Origin: Paenibacillus dokdonensis
GTDB lineage: Bacteria; Bacillota; Bacilli; Paenibacillales; Paenibacillaceae
Assembly (NCBI RefSeq): GCF_004916975.1
Contig: NZ_STGQ01000001.1
Span: forward strand, 248,001 to 312,000
Direction of reading: 5' to 3'
DNA: 64,000 nucleotides
Shown here: positions 1-7,411 of the stretch, piece by piece
How positions within the stretch are numbered: the stretch's first letter is position 1
Layout of the letters: every line of letters starts with the position of its first letter
Translations under genes and position numbers: made by a program
Notes under the pieces: model-generated
Database searches by the model: none
Seen by the model: only the letters and a program-made list of their open reading frames with translations
Told to the model about the DNA's origin: nothing

Positions 1-531
1 TGATTCTTTCTTCCAACTATTTGTTCTAATTCTCCTCATAATCTCACGTTTAATTTTATTCTGATAGTCTGAAAACTCCCATTCTGACAATTGTTTTTTA
101 TATGTACAGTTTTCACATCTGAGTTTCAAATTATGATAGTCATCGTAGTCCAGCACTAAATAGCCATTACAATTTTTACATATTGGTATAGGGGTATTGG
201 CGTTAAAGTCATACTTTCCTCCGTACGTATAGAAACTCCACTCCCACTTGATTCCTTCAATTACGTCATTAGTGTAATTTAAAAATTCAGGTTTACTTTC
301 TGGACTGGAACGGAATATTCGTCTCGCAGTCAAAATAATAACGATAATCAGTAAAATAATCCAGAGCGGAATACCGAAAGTTAGTGTTTCTACAATCCAA
401 TCCCATATTGCTTTCAAAGATTTTGAAAATGAAATTGACCTAGTATATGCGACAATCGGAGTTGTTATTGCCAATGTGATAAAAGCTGTTATTGTCCCTG
501 CAACAATAGGGTGTTTAAAGAAATCCTTCAA
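1..531 (-). CDS. Zinc-ribbon membrane protein, 3' end outside window
   Basis: The frame is open from the window edge, so the C-terminus is missing. An ATG lies at 552, but a GGAGG at 540-544 sits 8 nt before a TTG at 531, which I take as the start (the protein then begins LKDFFKHPIVAG). Seen: two hydrophobic segments near the N-terminus (around ITAFITLAITTPIVAY and FGIPLWIILLIIVIIL), then a soluble part with a CKNC...CENC pair about 20 residues apart, typical of a zinc ribbon, and a basic tail. I do not recognise the family. It starts about 48 nt after the nuclease-like gene on the same strand, so it is probably the last known gene of the reverse-transcriptase operon. A membrane sensor or effector role is only inference. 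Confidence 0.6.
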   Translation of the reverse strand, partial: MKDFFKHPIVAGTITAFITLAITTPIVAYTRSISFSKSLKAIWDWIVETLTFGIPLWIILLIIVIILTARRIFRSSPESKPEFLNYTNDVIEGIKWEWSFYTYGGKYDFNANTPIPICKNCNGYLVLDYDDYHNLKLRCENCTYKKQLSEWEFSDYQNKIKREIMRRIRTNSWKKES

Positions 532-578
532 TAAATCATCCTCCACAGTCATATGTATTATAATGATGTAGAACCAAC

Positions 579-1238
579 CTAATAGTATAATGCAATGTTA
601 AATTTATCTTCAGCTTTTCCTATCAGCATACATTCAAGCTTATGACCTCTGACATCAGGAGAAAGCACCTGCTGTGATTGATAAGCCACATCGTAAGATA
701 TTTCTAAGTCTTTGGTTTTCGATCCATTTTTCAGAAGGAAAGGAAAGTAATCTACTTTGCTTTGATCATAGAGAGGGGACTGTCCTCTTCCTGTTCCAAG
801 TTGAATTATCTGTGAAAAGTAATCAAATGAATTGAACCATCCTAATATCAATGCGCTTTTATGTTTCTTACCAGTTTTTATATCGTTAACAAGCCAATCA
901 AAGTCGCCTTTTAGCTGAATCCAAGGAAGACTATTAGAGGTGCTTGTTTTATTAGAGGATAAGAAGTTCCGTAAGAACTTGAGTTCTATTCTGAAGTCTT
1001 TTTCTTTGATAAAGATATCAGTTCTAGGAAGTTCACCCTTTTTTTCTTTGTTCTCGAAATAAGCCATATGCCTGAATGGCATTCCAATTCTAAATGCCAG
1101 GTCAGCTTCATTGAACTCTTCATTTGAAATTCGCTTGAGTTGTTCCTTTTCCACATACTTGAATTGGAGATTAAACTCGTCAATGATGAACAGGCATGTG
1201 GAGATGAGGTACTGATCGATGCTAGGTATTCTTTGCAT
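579..1238 (-). CDS. PD-(D/E)xK nuclease-like protein
   Basis: 219 aa, soluble, not assigned to a named family by eye. Residues 73-87 read TDIFIKEKDFRIELK: Asp74, ten residues, then Glu85-Leu-Lys87. With the surrounding beta-strand pattern this matches the catalytic core of PD-(D/E)xK endonucleases, as in many restriction enzymes. Glu45 upstream could supply a further acidic ligand. The gene lies 92 nt after the SLATT-like gene on the same strand and just before the zinc-ribbon membrane gene, so it may be part of the reverse-transcriptase defence operon. No strong ribosome binding site is visible before the ATG at 1238. The DNase assignment rests on the motif alone; a binding protein that lost activity is possible. 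Confidence 0.55.
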   Translation of the reverse strand: MQRIPSIDQYLISTCLFIIDEFNLQFKYVEKEQLKRISNEEFNEADLAFRIGMPFRHMAYFENKEKKGELPRTDIFIKEKDFRIELKFLRNFLSSNKTSTSNSLPWIQLKGDFDWLVNDIKTGKKHKSALILGWFNSFDYFSQIIQLGTGRGQSPLYDQSKVDYFPFLLKNGSKTKDLEISYDVAYQSQQVLSPDVRGHKLECMLIGKAEDKFNIALYY

Positions 1239-1330
1239 AGGAAAAACACATCACTTTCTTTTTTATGTTTATCATTGATGAATATAGCAGTAGATGCGAC
1301 CATCGTTGTTTTTGTAAATACCCTCTGGAG

Positions 1331-1945
1331 TCACAAAGTTATAAAAATCCAAACTACTGTAACTATGGGAATTAAGTATAAAACGGAAATGAATAGATTA
1401 AAGGATAATTTATGCAAATAATAATAAAATATCATATTAACGGACAGACGATCTTGTTTGTTACTATCAATTAACATCTTTACATAATCAGTTTTGGCAT
1501 GGTTCTCAGTTTTTGAAAGGATGTTATTATATGACTTTTCCATTTCGTAGAGTTCATCATAATGCGATTGAGTAATTTGAGTTTGATCAGTAGGCAAAGA
1601 ACGGACAAAATGTGTAGCACTATGTTCTAACTCGTCCAAGCTTAGATATGACTGTTTAAATTGATTGGCTCTATCACTAAAGTTAAAATTGGCAATCAAT
1701 AGAGAGAGTCCAAATAATCCAACTGAAGCAATTACAGCAGCGACATTAATAATGATTGTTGATTTTTCACTGGCATTCAGAATTAATGACCATATTGAAA
1801 AACCTAAGACAAAAAAAGTATAGTACGCAACTAATGTATTAGCTAATGTGTTGTTTTTCTTTAATCTAGCTTCAGATTCCATACGACTTTTTTTTGTAAT
1901 CCAAATCCTGTTACTTAATCTTTCAACATCAGTTTGTATGTTCAT
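1331..1945 (-). CDS. SLATT-domain-like membrane effector
   Basis: 204 aa from an ATG at 1945, which has GGGGAA just upstream and lies 10 nt past the reverse transcriptase stop. A longer frame starts at 1984, but that start overlaps the RT gene and lacks a site. The protein has an amphipathic N-terminal helix (NRIWITKKSRMESEARLKK), two transmembrane helices at about 36-56 and 62-85, a helical cytosolic part, and a last hydrophobic helix at about 180-204. This layout and the N-terminal motif fit the SLATT (SMODS/SLOG-associated 2TM effector) superfamily. Known of the family: predicted pore-forming effectors of nucleotide- or nucleic-acid-triggered defence, one subgroup being linked to reverse transcriptases. 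Inferred here: it disrupts the membrane when the RT system is triggered. Confidence 0.65.
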   Translation of the reverse strand: MNIQTDVERLSNRIWITKKSRMESEARLKKNNTLANTLVAYYTFFVLGFSIWSLILNASEKSTIIINVAAVIASVGLFGLSLLIANFNFSDRANQFKQSYLSLDELEHSATHFVRSLPTDQTQITQSHYDELYEMEKSYNNILSKTENHAKTDYVKMLIDSNKQDRLSVNMIFYYYLHKLSFNLFISVLYLIPIVTVVWIFITL

Positions 1946-1955
1946 CAGTTTCCCC

Positions 1956-3308
1956 TTATGAAATCTGTTGTACGTCTTTTTCAAGTTCTCTTACTGATTG
2001 ATACATTTTTTTCTTAAATAATGTATGGATTTCCTTGTCAGATTTTCCGTCTATTTCTTGTTGTGTAAAACCATAAACCTCGACAAGTTTTATCTTTTTA
2101 TCGCTCAGAGTAAAGTTTTCGATTCTTGGAATATAACTATTCTGGCTTTTTCTCTTAGTAATTTCGTGATAAGCACGAACAAATTTTTTAATATGTTGCG
2201 AAAGACTAGGATCAATTCCAGCATCATTACAGACTTTTATTACAAGCCAATCGAGTTCATATAATTTTGAGATATCATCCATCTGTGAATAAAAGAAAAT
2301 CCAACCATATTTAGTTTTATCAATAATAAAACCAGTGATTCTTAAGTTAATATCCCAAATAAACAACTCACTTTTTTTATTGTTCTTATAGGTGGTGATG
2401 ATTCTAAGTAAAGAATCTTTTAACTTTTGGTAGTTTTTGTCTTTTACAGTGAATCCAAATTTACCTTGGGAAATCTCCTTATATTGGTAACCTAAGTAAT
2501 CAAACCCTTTAGTTAAGTTACCTTCATCTTCCTTTTCGTTTGTAGAAAGCTTTAATTTGTTGATATCGTTAACTATGGACTTTTTAACAATTTTATGTTT
2601 TTTCTTTGTGCAAAGGATCAAAATATCGTCAACGTAACGAAAATAAGCTACGTCTTTATATTTAGCAAATTTCTTGTCAATTTCGTTAAGGTATATATTT
2701 GCTAATATATTTGAAATCGAAATTCCTTGGGGAACACCCACGGTATTTTTTGGATACTTCTTTGAGGTTGTTGAAACTGTAGGAGTCTCTACTGCACTTT
2801 TGATTAAATTAAGAAGTTCATTGTTCTTAATCTTTTTTCTTACCTTATTAAGTAGGATGTTATGGTCAATTGAATCATAAAAAGCCTTCACGTCAATTTT
2901 AATAAAATAATCATAAGAATTTGACGTGATTGCCGCTTTCATCTCTTGGACAATTGTAGTAGAAATTTTTGCTGAAACATCATTCAAATACAATGCAGTG
3001 AGAATTTCGTTTAAAGCAGCTAACGTGATTTTGTCACGTAACGTTGGGATTGAAATGACACGAGGATTTTTTCCTCTTCCTTTAGAGAGAAGTTTTTCTT
3101 TGTAAGGAGTGAATTTATATTTACCCGAAGTGACCTTGTGGGAAATTACATTTATATGTTCGTCGGTATTAAAATTGGAAACGTTTATTTTATCCAGACC
3201 TGGGGTTGCTTTGATTTGTACTTTATCGGTGTAAATAGTATTTAAATGTTCAACTGTAAATTTTTCCTGTAGGAGTTGTATTGAAGTTGTCATCGTAATT
3301 TTTTCCAT
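1956..3308 (-). CDS. Defence-type reverse transcriptase
   Basis: 450 aa from the ATG at 3308; an alternative ATG is at 3293 and an ATG at 3365 lies inside the upstream structured RNA, so I reject it. No strong ribosome binding site is seen. RT motifs run in order: GLDKI (about 37-41), NPRVISIPTLRDK (81-93), KIDVKAFYDSIDH (137-149), GVPQGISISNILANIYL (191-207), the catalytic FRYVDDILIL (about 223-232) and FDYLGYQ, followed by a helical C-terminal region of roughly 170 residues. There is no HNH endonuclease or clear maturase domain, so it is not an ordinary group II intron enzyme. The fold resembles group-II-like and 'unknown group' defence RTs more than classical retrons. Its partners are a structured RNA directly upstream and a SLATT gene 10 nt downstream. 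Inferred role: cDNA synthesis on the adjacent RNA to sense or block phage. Confidence 0.85.
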   Translation of the reverse strand: MEKITMTTSIQLLQEKFTVEHLNTIYTDKVQIKATPGLDKINVSNFNTDEHINVISHKVTSGKYKFTPYKEKLLSKGRGKNPRVISIPTLRDKITLAALNEILTALYLNDVSAKISTTIVQEMKAAITSNSYDYFIKIDVKAFYDSIDHNILLNKVRKKIKNNELLNLIKSAVETPTVSTTSKKYPKNTVGVPQGISISNILANIYLNEIDKKFAKYKDVAYFRYVDDILILCTKKKHKIVKKSIVNDINKLKLSTNEKEDEGNLTKGFDYLGYQYKEISQGKFGFTVKDKNYQKLKDSLLRIITTYKNNKKSELFIWDINLRITGFIIDKTKYGWIFFYSQMDDISKLYELDWLVIKVCNDAGIDPSLSQHIKKFVRAYHEITKRKSQNSYIPRIENFTLSDKKIKLVEVYGFTQQEIDGKSDKEIHTLFKKKMYQSVRELEKDVQQIS

Positions 3309-3324
3309 TCTTAAATTAATTAGT

Positions 3325-3469
3325 GAGTCCCTGAAAGATACGATAATTACCTGTAAGCAGGTCACAGCATAGGTTCCCCTATACGGTAGGTTGAAAACCT
3401 TTGATTAGGCACACTCCCTAAGGAGTCCACAATAGAGTTTTACGTCTATAGTGCAAAAGTCAGGGACTC
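3325..3469 (-). ncRNA. Structured RNA upstream of the reverse transcriptase
   Basis: A perfect 10-bp inverted repeat, GAGTCCCTGA at 3325-3334 and TCAGGGACTC at 3460-3469, encloses 125 nt packed with five small hairpins: 3349-3362 (ACCTG/CAGGT), 3369-3382 (ATAGG/CCTAT), 3388-3400 (AGGTT/AACCT), 3413-3426 (ACTCC/GGAGT) and 3428-3453 (CAC-ATAGA/TCTAT-GTG with one A-A mismatch). The right repeat borders the 5' side of the RT gene. The layout recalls the a1/a2 repeats of retron RNAs and the template RNAs of defence RTs, but no long msd stem is present. Ends and promoter are not determined; an AT-rich stretch with TATGAT lies just upstream on the minus strand. Template function is inference. Confidence 0.6.
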
Positions 3470-4086
3470 GAACCAATAATATCATAATTTTGGAAAGCGA
3501 TGTTACAGGAATATACAATTTTTTTATAGATGTTTGAAAATAAACAAAAATAGTGTAAGGTATTGAATCTAACTGACAGAAAAGTAGTTCCTTTGACTCT
3601 TTGTTAGTCTTGTTTCCTAATAAAGTTCTTCCTTAAGGCACATTGCTTTCTTAAATCCATTTGGGAGGAACCATGCTACTTTTCCCCCAACAGTGACAAT
3701 AGAAGAGATTAATATCTAAATCGAAAAGTTATTTTGATGCAGAGGAAAAATGTAAGCAAAGCGCAGAAAAAATAATAAATATTATGATAAAGCTTAAGCA
3801 TTTAAGATAGGCTTTATTGATATCTACTGAATAAATATGTGCATAAAATTTTTTGTTCAATCTTATACACGTGGAAATTTCATAGTCCAGATGTGTCGCA
3901 TAATTGGTCTTATGGGACATTAACGTTTTTCAAGCAAAGATGCACAGAAATTTATGCATTTTTTTGAATTTGTATGCACGATATTTAATTTGATAAAATT
4001 AACGTTAGCAAAATGATATGGATACTTCTATAATCAAAAAACAAAGTACAGCAAACAACCAATCACAACCAAATTACATGAGGTAA
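3470..4086. other. AT-rich intergenic stretch, no convincing gene
   Basis: About 600 nt between the structured RNA and a resolvase-like scrap. The minus strand carries a 63-codon frame at 3729-3920 with a C-terminal hydrophobic segment but no ribosome binding site; I do not accept it. The 3470-3560 part probably carries the promoter of the structured RNA and RT operon. No repeats beyond AT-rich runs were seen. Confidence 0.4.
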
Positions 4087-4098
4087 TGCAGTACACTA

Positions 4099-4170
4099 AT
4101 GGAGATAGGAAAACTGATTGGTGTTTCGAAGCCAACACTCTATAGAGATTTAGCGAAACGTAAATCCGCT
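4099..4170 (+). pseudogene. Resolvase/invertase C-terminal HTH scrap
   Basis: The frame from ATG 4099 encodes MEIGKLIGVSKPTLYRDL, closely matching the C-terminal helix-turn-helix of serine resolvases and invertases (pattern EIAKLLGVSRATVYR). A stop codon lies 12 nt upstream in frame and nothing of the catalytic domain is present, so this is a remnant. The frame runs into a terminator at 4173. It suggests a past mobile element in this accessory region. Confidence 0.45.
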
Positions 4171-4172
4171 AT

Positions 4173-4203
4173 GAAGCCTTCTAATAAGGGCTTCTTTTTC
4201 TTT
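4173..4203 (+). terminator. Hairpin terminator after the resolvase scrap
   Basis: GAAGCC at 4173-4178 pairs with GGCTTC at 4189-4194 around a 10-nt loop, followed by a T-rich tail. It is a good intrinsic terminator for plus-strand transcription and may be the original end of the lost resolvase gene. Confidence 0.7.
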
Positions 4204-4290
4204 TCGGGGATAAGGGGGGATAGTAATTACCTAACCAAAGGAATTATATTTGTAAAAAGATGAAGGCACTTCAGCAGATCGACAAGAAAT

Positions 4291-4322
4291 AAAAAAAGGC
4301 ACCAAGTTTAAATTTTGGTGCT
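4291..4322 (-). terminator. Terminator of the DUF4359-like gene
   Basis: Read on the minus strand, AGCACCAA and TTGGTGCC form a stem around an AT loop, followed by seven T. It lies 30 nt beyond the stop of the small secreted/membrane protein gene at 4352. Confidence 0.8.
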
Positions 4323-4351
4323 TGAAATTCTAACTTAAAATATATTTATTT

Positions 4352-4639
4352 TTATTGGCTGTTAAATCCAAAATAATTATGGAATATACCAATTGCTGAG
4401 ATTGTATTGGAGTCAATTAGTTTTGTATTACAATAACTCACAAACACATAGTTTTTACAAGTTGTAGCACTACTAATAATTGAAGAACCAAGTAAATCTA
4501 CCCCGAAGTTTATCAGTGAATCGTTACTTTCTTTCTTTACTTGATCCTTTATCCATTCAGTATACTGCTGCTTATCAGGGACAGTAATTGCAGCAATTAC
4601 GAGAATAAAGAAAAGAACTATAAATATGTATTTCTTCAT
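4352..4639 (-). CDS. DUF4359-like small exported protein
   Basis: 95 aa. The ATG at 4639 is preceded by GGAAGGGTG. An N-terminal hydrophobic helix (KYIFIVLFFILVIAAITV) serves as signal or membrane anchor, followed by NP-like DKQQYTEWIKDQVKKES, which resembles the start of DUF4359 proteins of Bacillota, and two Cys residues (TTCKNYVFVSYCN) that could form a disulfide outside the cell. Function unknown. It is a single-gene unit with its own terminator. The family assignment is by recollection of the N-terminal pattern and is tentative. Confidence 0.6.
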   Translation of the reverse strand: MKKYIFIVLFFILVIAAITVPDKQQYTEWIKDQVKKESNDSLINFGVDLLGSSIISSATTCKNYVFVSYCNTKLIDSNTISAIGIFHNYFGFNSQ

Positions 4640-4857
4640 CAAAACACCCTTCCATTAATTTACAAGTAATAATTGAATTATATCTGATATTCTTGCTGAA
4701 ATGAAGAGTAGGGATACAACTTCAAGACGAGGTTGGAAATACGATGATTTTTATTTTTAAAGAAGGCGAATATGGAATATTGTCGAAATATTAAATATTC
4801 TCATAAAGTAATTAGTAGAAAAACATAGTTTGATATTATTAAAGAGGGTGGATAAGT

Positions 4858-5562
4858 GTGAATTTTGATGGTACTGGTAGTTTGAAACAGGAAGATTTTC
4901 AATTTCAAGAGGATAAAAAAGAAGTCATTCCTCCAACTTGGAAGCTGACTGGAGTTTTTTTTGGTATTGGATTGATTATCATCTTAAATTTTTTGTATCC
5001 AAAATTAATAACTAAGGATGCGGCAGTAATTGGATTCTGGGGAAGTATTGTAAGTGGAATAATAAGTGGAGGGATGACCTTAGTTGGTGTTCTAGTTGCT
5101 TTTAAACTTGAAAAAAACCAAAGTAGGAAGAGAACTTTTAAAAAAATTAGTTCATCATTTAGTAGATTCACTATGCATGCAAGTATTTTTTATGAATTAT
5201 CACTAAGAATAAGTGTACATACCTCTGCTACTACAATTGATAAAGTAGATCAAGAAAACTATAAAGAAATTGAGAATCTTTTAGCAAATTTGAATATACA
5301 AAAAATAATAGATGAATTTATGGCAAAACAAGAAGGACTCGATTTAATTCAAGACCAATTGTCTTCCATGATGTTTATTTTTTTTACAGAGTATCAGAAA
5401 TATTGGAATGGTATTAAAAATATCGTAATAGGCTCCAATAAGGATCAAAAAAAGATGAATGCATTATTTACTCAAAATAAAGAAAAATTTAAAGAGATAG
5501 AACTTGCAGCAAGATTAGTGTGTTTGTCTATTCTGAGTGTAAATCATTCTGAAGATTTATAG
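4858..5562 (+). CDS. Two-TM membrane protein, unknown function
   Basis: 234 aa with a GTG start preceded by GAGGGTGG. Residues 1-27 are polar; two transmembrane helices follow at about 29-48 (LTGVFFGIGLIIILNFLYP) and 57-83 (GFWGSIVSGIISGGMTLVGV), then LEKNQSRKR and a mostly helical cytosolic part of about 150 residues. The second helix, GFWGSIVSGIISGG, is a common motif in small 2TM proteins of defence and phage-related regions. I do not recognise a named family. The gene is AT-rich like its surroundings and stands alone on the plus strand; a terminator-like hairpin lies at 5766-5795. Confidence 0.65.
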   Translation: MNFDGTGSLKQEDFQFQEDKKEVIPPTWKLTGVFFGIGLIIILNFLYPKLITKDAAVIGFWGSIVSGIISGGMTLVGVLVAFKLEKNQSRKRTFKKISSSFSRFTMHASIFYELSLRISVHTSATTIDKVDQENYKEIENLLANLNIQKIIDEFMAKQEGLDLIQDQLSSMMFIFFTEYQKYWNGIKNIVIGSNKDQKKMNALFTQNKEKFKEIELAARLVCLSILSVNHSEDL

Positions 5563-5942
5563 TTTTTAGTTAGTCTGATGTTGGAAACTGTAGAGAAAAG
5601 TAAATAATTCATTGATGAATATGTAGGGGGAATGATAAATATTTATGAAGGGCTTATTGAATCATCTTATAAGCACTAGGGAAACTGAAAGCATTTATAT
5701 CAACAAAATGTTGAATGTATTAAAATCAAAAGTAAATGACGAGTATAAGAATGCTTAATTATGGTGAGCCTTCCATTTTGTGGGGGCTTTTTTTGATTGG
5801 TAACAGGGGCGTGGTTTCTACTTATAAGAGTAAAGACGATTCTAAGCAAAGTTAAGGTACATCATCGGATCGTCATAATTTATTTTATATCACGCTTGCC
5901 CAGGACAGCCGCCACGATGCATCGTGTGACTGTGTTTTAACT
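5563..5942. other. Intergenic stretch with a terminator at 5766-5795
   Basis: No gene is supported. Very short frames (for example a 15-codon ATG frame near 5633) look like scraps. At 5766-5795 AGCC and GGCT border a G-T-rich stem followed by seven T, a plausible plus-strand terminator for the upstream 2TM gene. Confidence 0.5.
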
Positions 5943-6296
5943 TTATTTGGTGATTTGTGGGTCAACATAAGGGCGTACCATTAAATCGAGATATTGCTGA
6001 ATTCGTCTGGGAGAATTTCGCCGATTCTTTTTAGTTTGGTTCAATTTCTGCAACTTCATCCTAATTTCCTCCTCGTATTCACTATATTCGTGGATATTAT
6101 TCATAAAAGTTGCATCCAATGGGATGCCCTTTTCGATTCTATACCTTAACCCATCACGCATAAGCTGTCTAGCATATTCAGACCTGTCACCCTTCTCAGA
6201 AGCAAAAATGGAGAAGACAGTAGCTAGATCGCCGTCACGCTTTCTAAAAGAAATAGGAAATGCAATCCTTTTGTGATTATCTTCGCTTGAATTCAT
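5943..6296 (-). CDS. Ribbon-helix-helix-like DNA-binding protein
   Basis: 117 aa; ATG at 6296 with AGGAGCGACT upstream. The N-terminal part, RIAFPISFRKRDGD then a helix (LATVFSIFASEKGDR) and a second helix (SEYARQLMRDGLRYRIEKG), fits a strand-helix-helix fold like ParR and other plasmid ribbon-helix-helix proteins. The C-terminal half is charged and helical. It is the last gene of a small minus-strand group (6769 to 5943). No parM-like partner is visible, so a segregation role is not supported; it may be a transcriptional regulator of a lost plasmid or integrative element. Confidence 0.55.
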   Translation of the reverse strand: MNSSEDNHKRIAFPISFRKRDGDLATVFSIFASEKGDRSEYARQLMRDGLRYRIEKGIPLDATFMNNIHEYSEYEEEIRMKLQKLNQTKKNRRNSPRRIQQYLDLMVRPYVDPQITK

Positions 6297-6373
6297 ATAG
6301 TCGCTCCTATTTATATTGGAATCTATGTTTTGCCTACCTAGTTTTCAGCCCATCCAAGGTTTGTTTATTGTGA

Positions 6374-6667
6374 TTAGGTATTTCCTTCAGAAGAATTGTC
6401 CCTTGCTTTTCGCAGAAATTCTTTAGCACGTTTAGCTTTAGCCTTACTTTCCTCCGAGCGCGGTTTAAACAAGCTTTCCATAAACTTCTTGACCTCAGAG
6501 CGATAAAGTTCATCGTGAAGTTCTGTCCATTCATGTTCGCCAGCACGTTCGTCGTTAGGTTTGATCGTCATTGGTTGTGAATCGGAGTGTTCTCGTACTG
6601 CATCAGCGTTGTCTTCAATAGATTCCTTGAAGGTAGCATTTTCATCCTTTTGCTGATCATTTGACAA
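6374..6667 (-). CDS. Hydrophilic small protein, unknown
   Basis: 97 aa from a TTG at 6667, with AGGAG about 10 nt upstream. The protein is acidic at first (QQKDENATFKESIEDNADA) and strongly basic near the end (SEESKAKAKRAKEFLRKARD), with no membrane helix. No family is recognised. It lies between a 31-codon membrane frame and the ribbon-helix-helix gene and seems co-transcribed with both. The codon pattern and site support a real gene, but its function is unknown. Confidence 0.45.
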   Translation of the reverse strand: MSNDQQKDENATFKESIEDNADAVREHSDSQPMTIKPNDERAGEHEWTELHDELYRSEVKKFMESLFKPRSEESKAKAKRAKEFLRKARDNSSEGNT

Positions 6668-6673
6668 GACTAT

Positions 6674-6769
6674 TCATCTCCTGTTTTTTCTCATTTTTTG
6701 AAAGAGCATAAACGTTCCATATACCAATATAGTGAAAATACACCCCATTAAGAATGAATTGCTTGGCAT
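6674..6769 (-). CDS. 31-aa single-span membrane microprotein
   Basis: The frame starts at ATG 6769, seven nt after GGTGG, and encodes MPSNSFLMGCIFTILVY then GTFMLFQKMRKNRR: one hydrophobic helix with a basic C-terminus. It ends inside the AGGAGATGA that serves as ribosome binding site for the next gene. A longer frame over the same DNA (6657-6863) lacks a site and looks unlike a protein, so I prefer this short one. Function unknown. Confidence 0.4.
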   Translation of the reverse strand: MPSNSFLMGCIFTILVYGTFMLFQKMRKNRR

Positions 6770-7090
6770 CGAAATCACCACCTTTCTTGTTTGATAGTTT
6801 GATATAGTGCTTACTATCTTTACGTACATGATGAATCGTAAACGAATACCAAAAGAAAATCAAGAAAAAAAGTGTTGACGGTTACTCGGGAATTCCATAT
6901 AATATTTATTTTATTTTATGCTAGGCGGATTTCAGGTGCAAAGAATAAAGCTTATTGATTGATAGTTGGATTTAGTGTAAATTAATGTTAGTAAGATAAA
7001 AAAAAGCGAAAGTATCGCTAACTTTTGGACTGGAACTGTCCTTGATTTAGTGGTGCTTTTTTTGCTTTTAAGAGGGAGAGTGAATAGGTA
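6770..7090. other. Intergenic region with a minus-strand hairpin
   Basis: AT-rich divergent promoter region between the minus-strand group ending at 5943 and the plus-strand gene at 7091. AGCGA/TCGCT at 7005-7019, preceded on the plus strand by eight A, would act as a terminator for minus-strand transcripts. A GGAC/GTCC hairpin follows at about 7027-7041. No further gene is seen. Confidence 0.45.
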
Positions 7091-7282
7091 ATGAAGGGTA
7101 GAGAGATTCGAACAGACGTTGATCTACAGAACTGTATCTATTTCCAACAGAAGGTAGAGGTATGGGTAGGTGGAGTGTTTGAAGAGGTATATGTTATCAC
7201 TGATTACAATGATGATATCGTGAAGGTGGTTGGTGGTTCGTATTACTTACGACAGAACATCACACTTAAGGCGGCGGCATAG
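7091..7282 (+). CDS. Small beta-rich hypothetical protein
   Basis: 63 aa; ATG at 7091 with GGGAGAG about 12 nt upstream. The sequence alternates hydrophobic and polar residues (QKVEVWVGGVFEEVYVITDY, then DIVKVVGGSYYL), suggesting a small beta-barrel, possibly SH3- or Hfq-like, but no family is recognised. It has a good composition for a real protein and stands alone. A CCCAGA/TCTGGG hairpin at 7329-7347 lies downstream without a T tail. Confidence 0.5.
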   Translation: MKGREIRTDVDLQNCIYFQQKVEVWVGGVFEEVYVITDYNDDIVKVVGGSYYLRQNITLKAAA

Positions 7283-7411
7283 AATGCGAAGTCAATAATA
7301 ATTCCAAAAATCACAAGGAAATGACTCACCCAGAATTCTTCTCTGGGCGGTTGGTGCTTGTATGTAGGTAAGAGTAGTGGTGAAATGAATTTTACTTGGT
7401 CATTCTCCCTA

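Noticed and set aside
1956..3308. Group II intron-encoded protein
   Set aside because: No HNH domain, no clear maturase domain, and no domain V-like hairpin near the gene.
3325..3469. Classical retron msr-msd
   Set aside because: The repeats fit, but there is no long msd hairpin, and the RT does not look retron-like by its motifs; kept as a structured RNA of unknown class.
3729..3920. 63-codon minus-strand frame with a hydrophobic end
   Set aside because: No ribosome binding site, AT-rich chance frame; cannot be supported.
6657..6863. 68-codon frame overlapping the microprotein
   Set aside because: No ribosome binding site and poor protein composition; the overlapping 31-codon frame has a better site.
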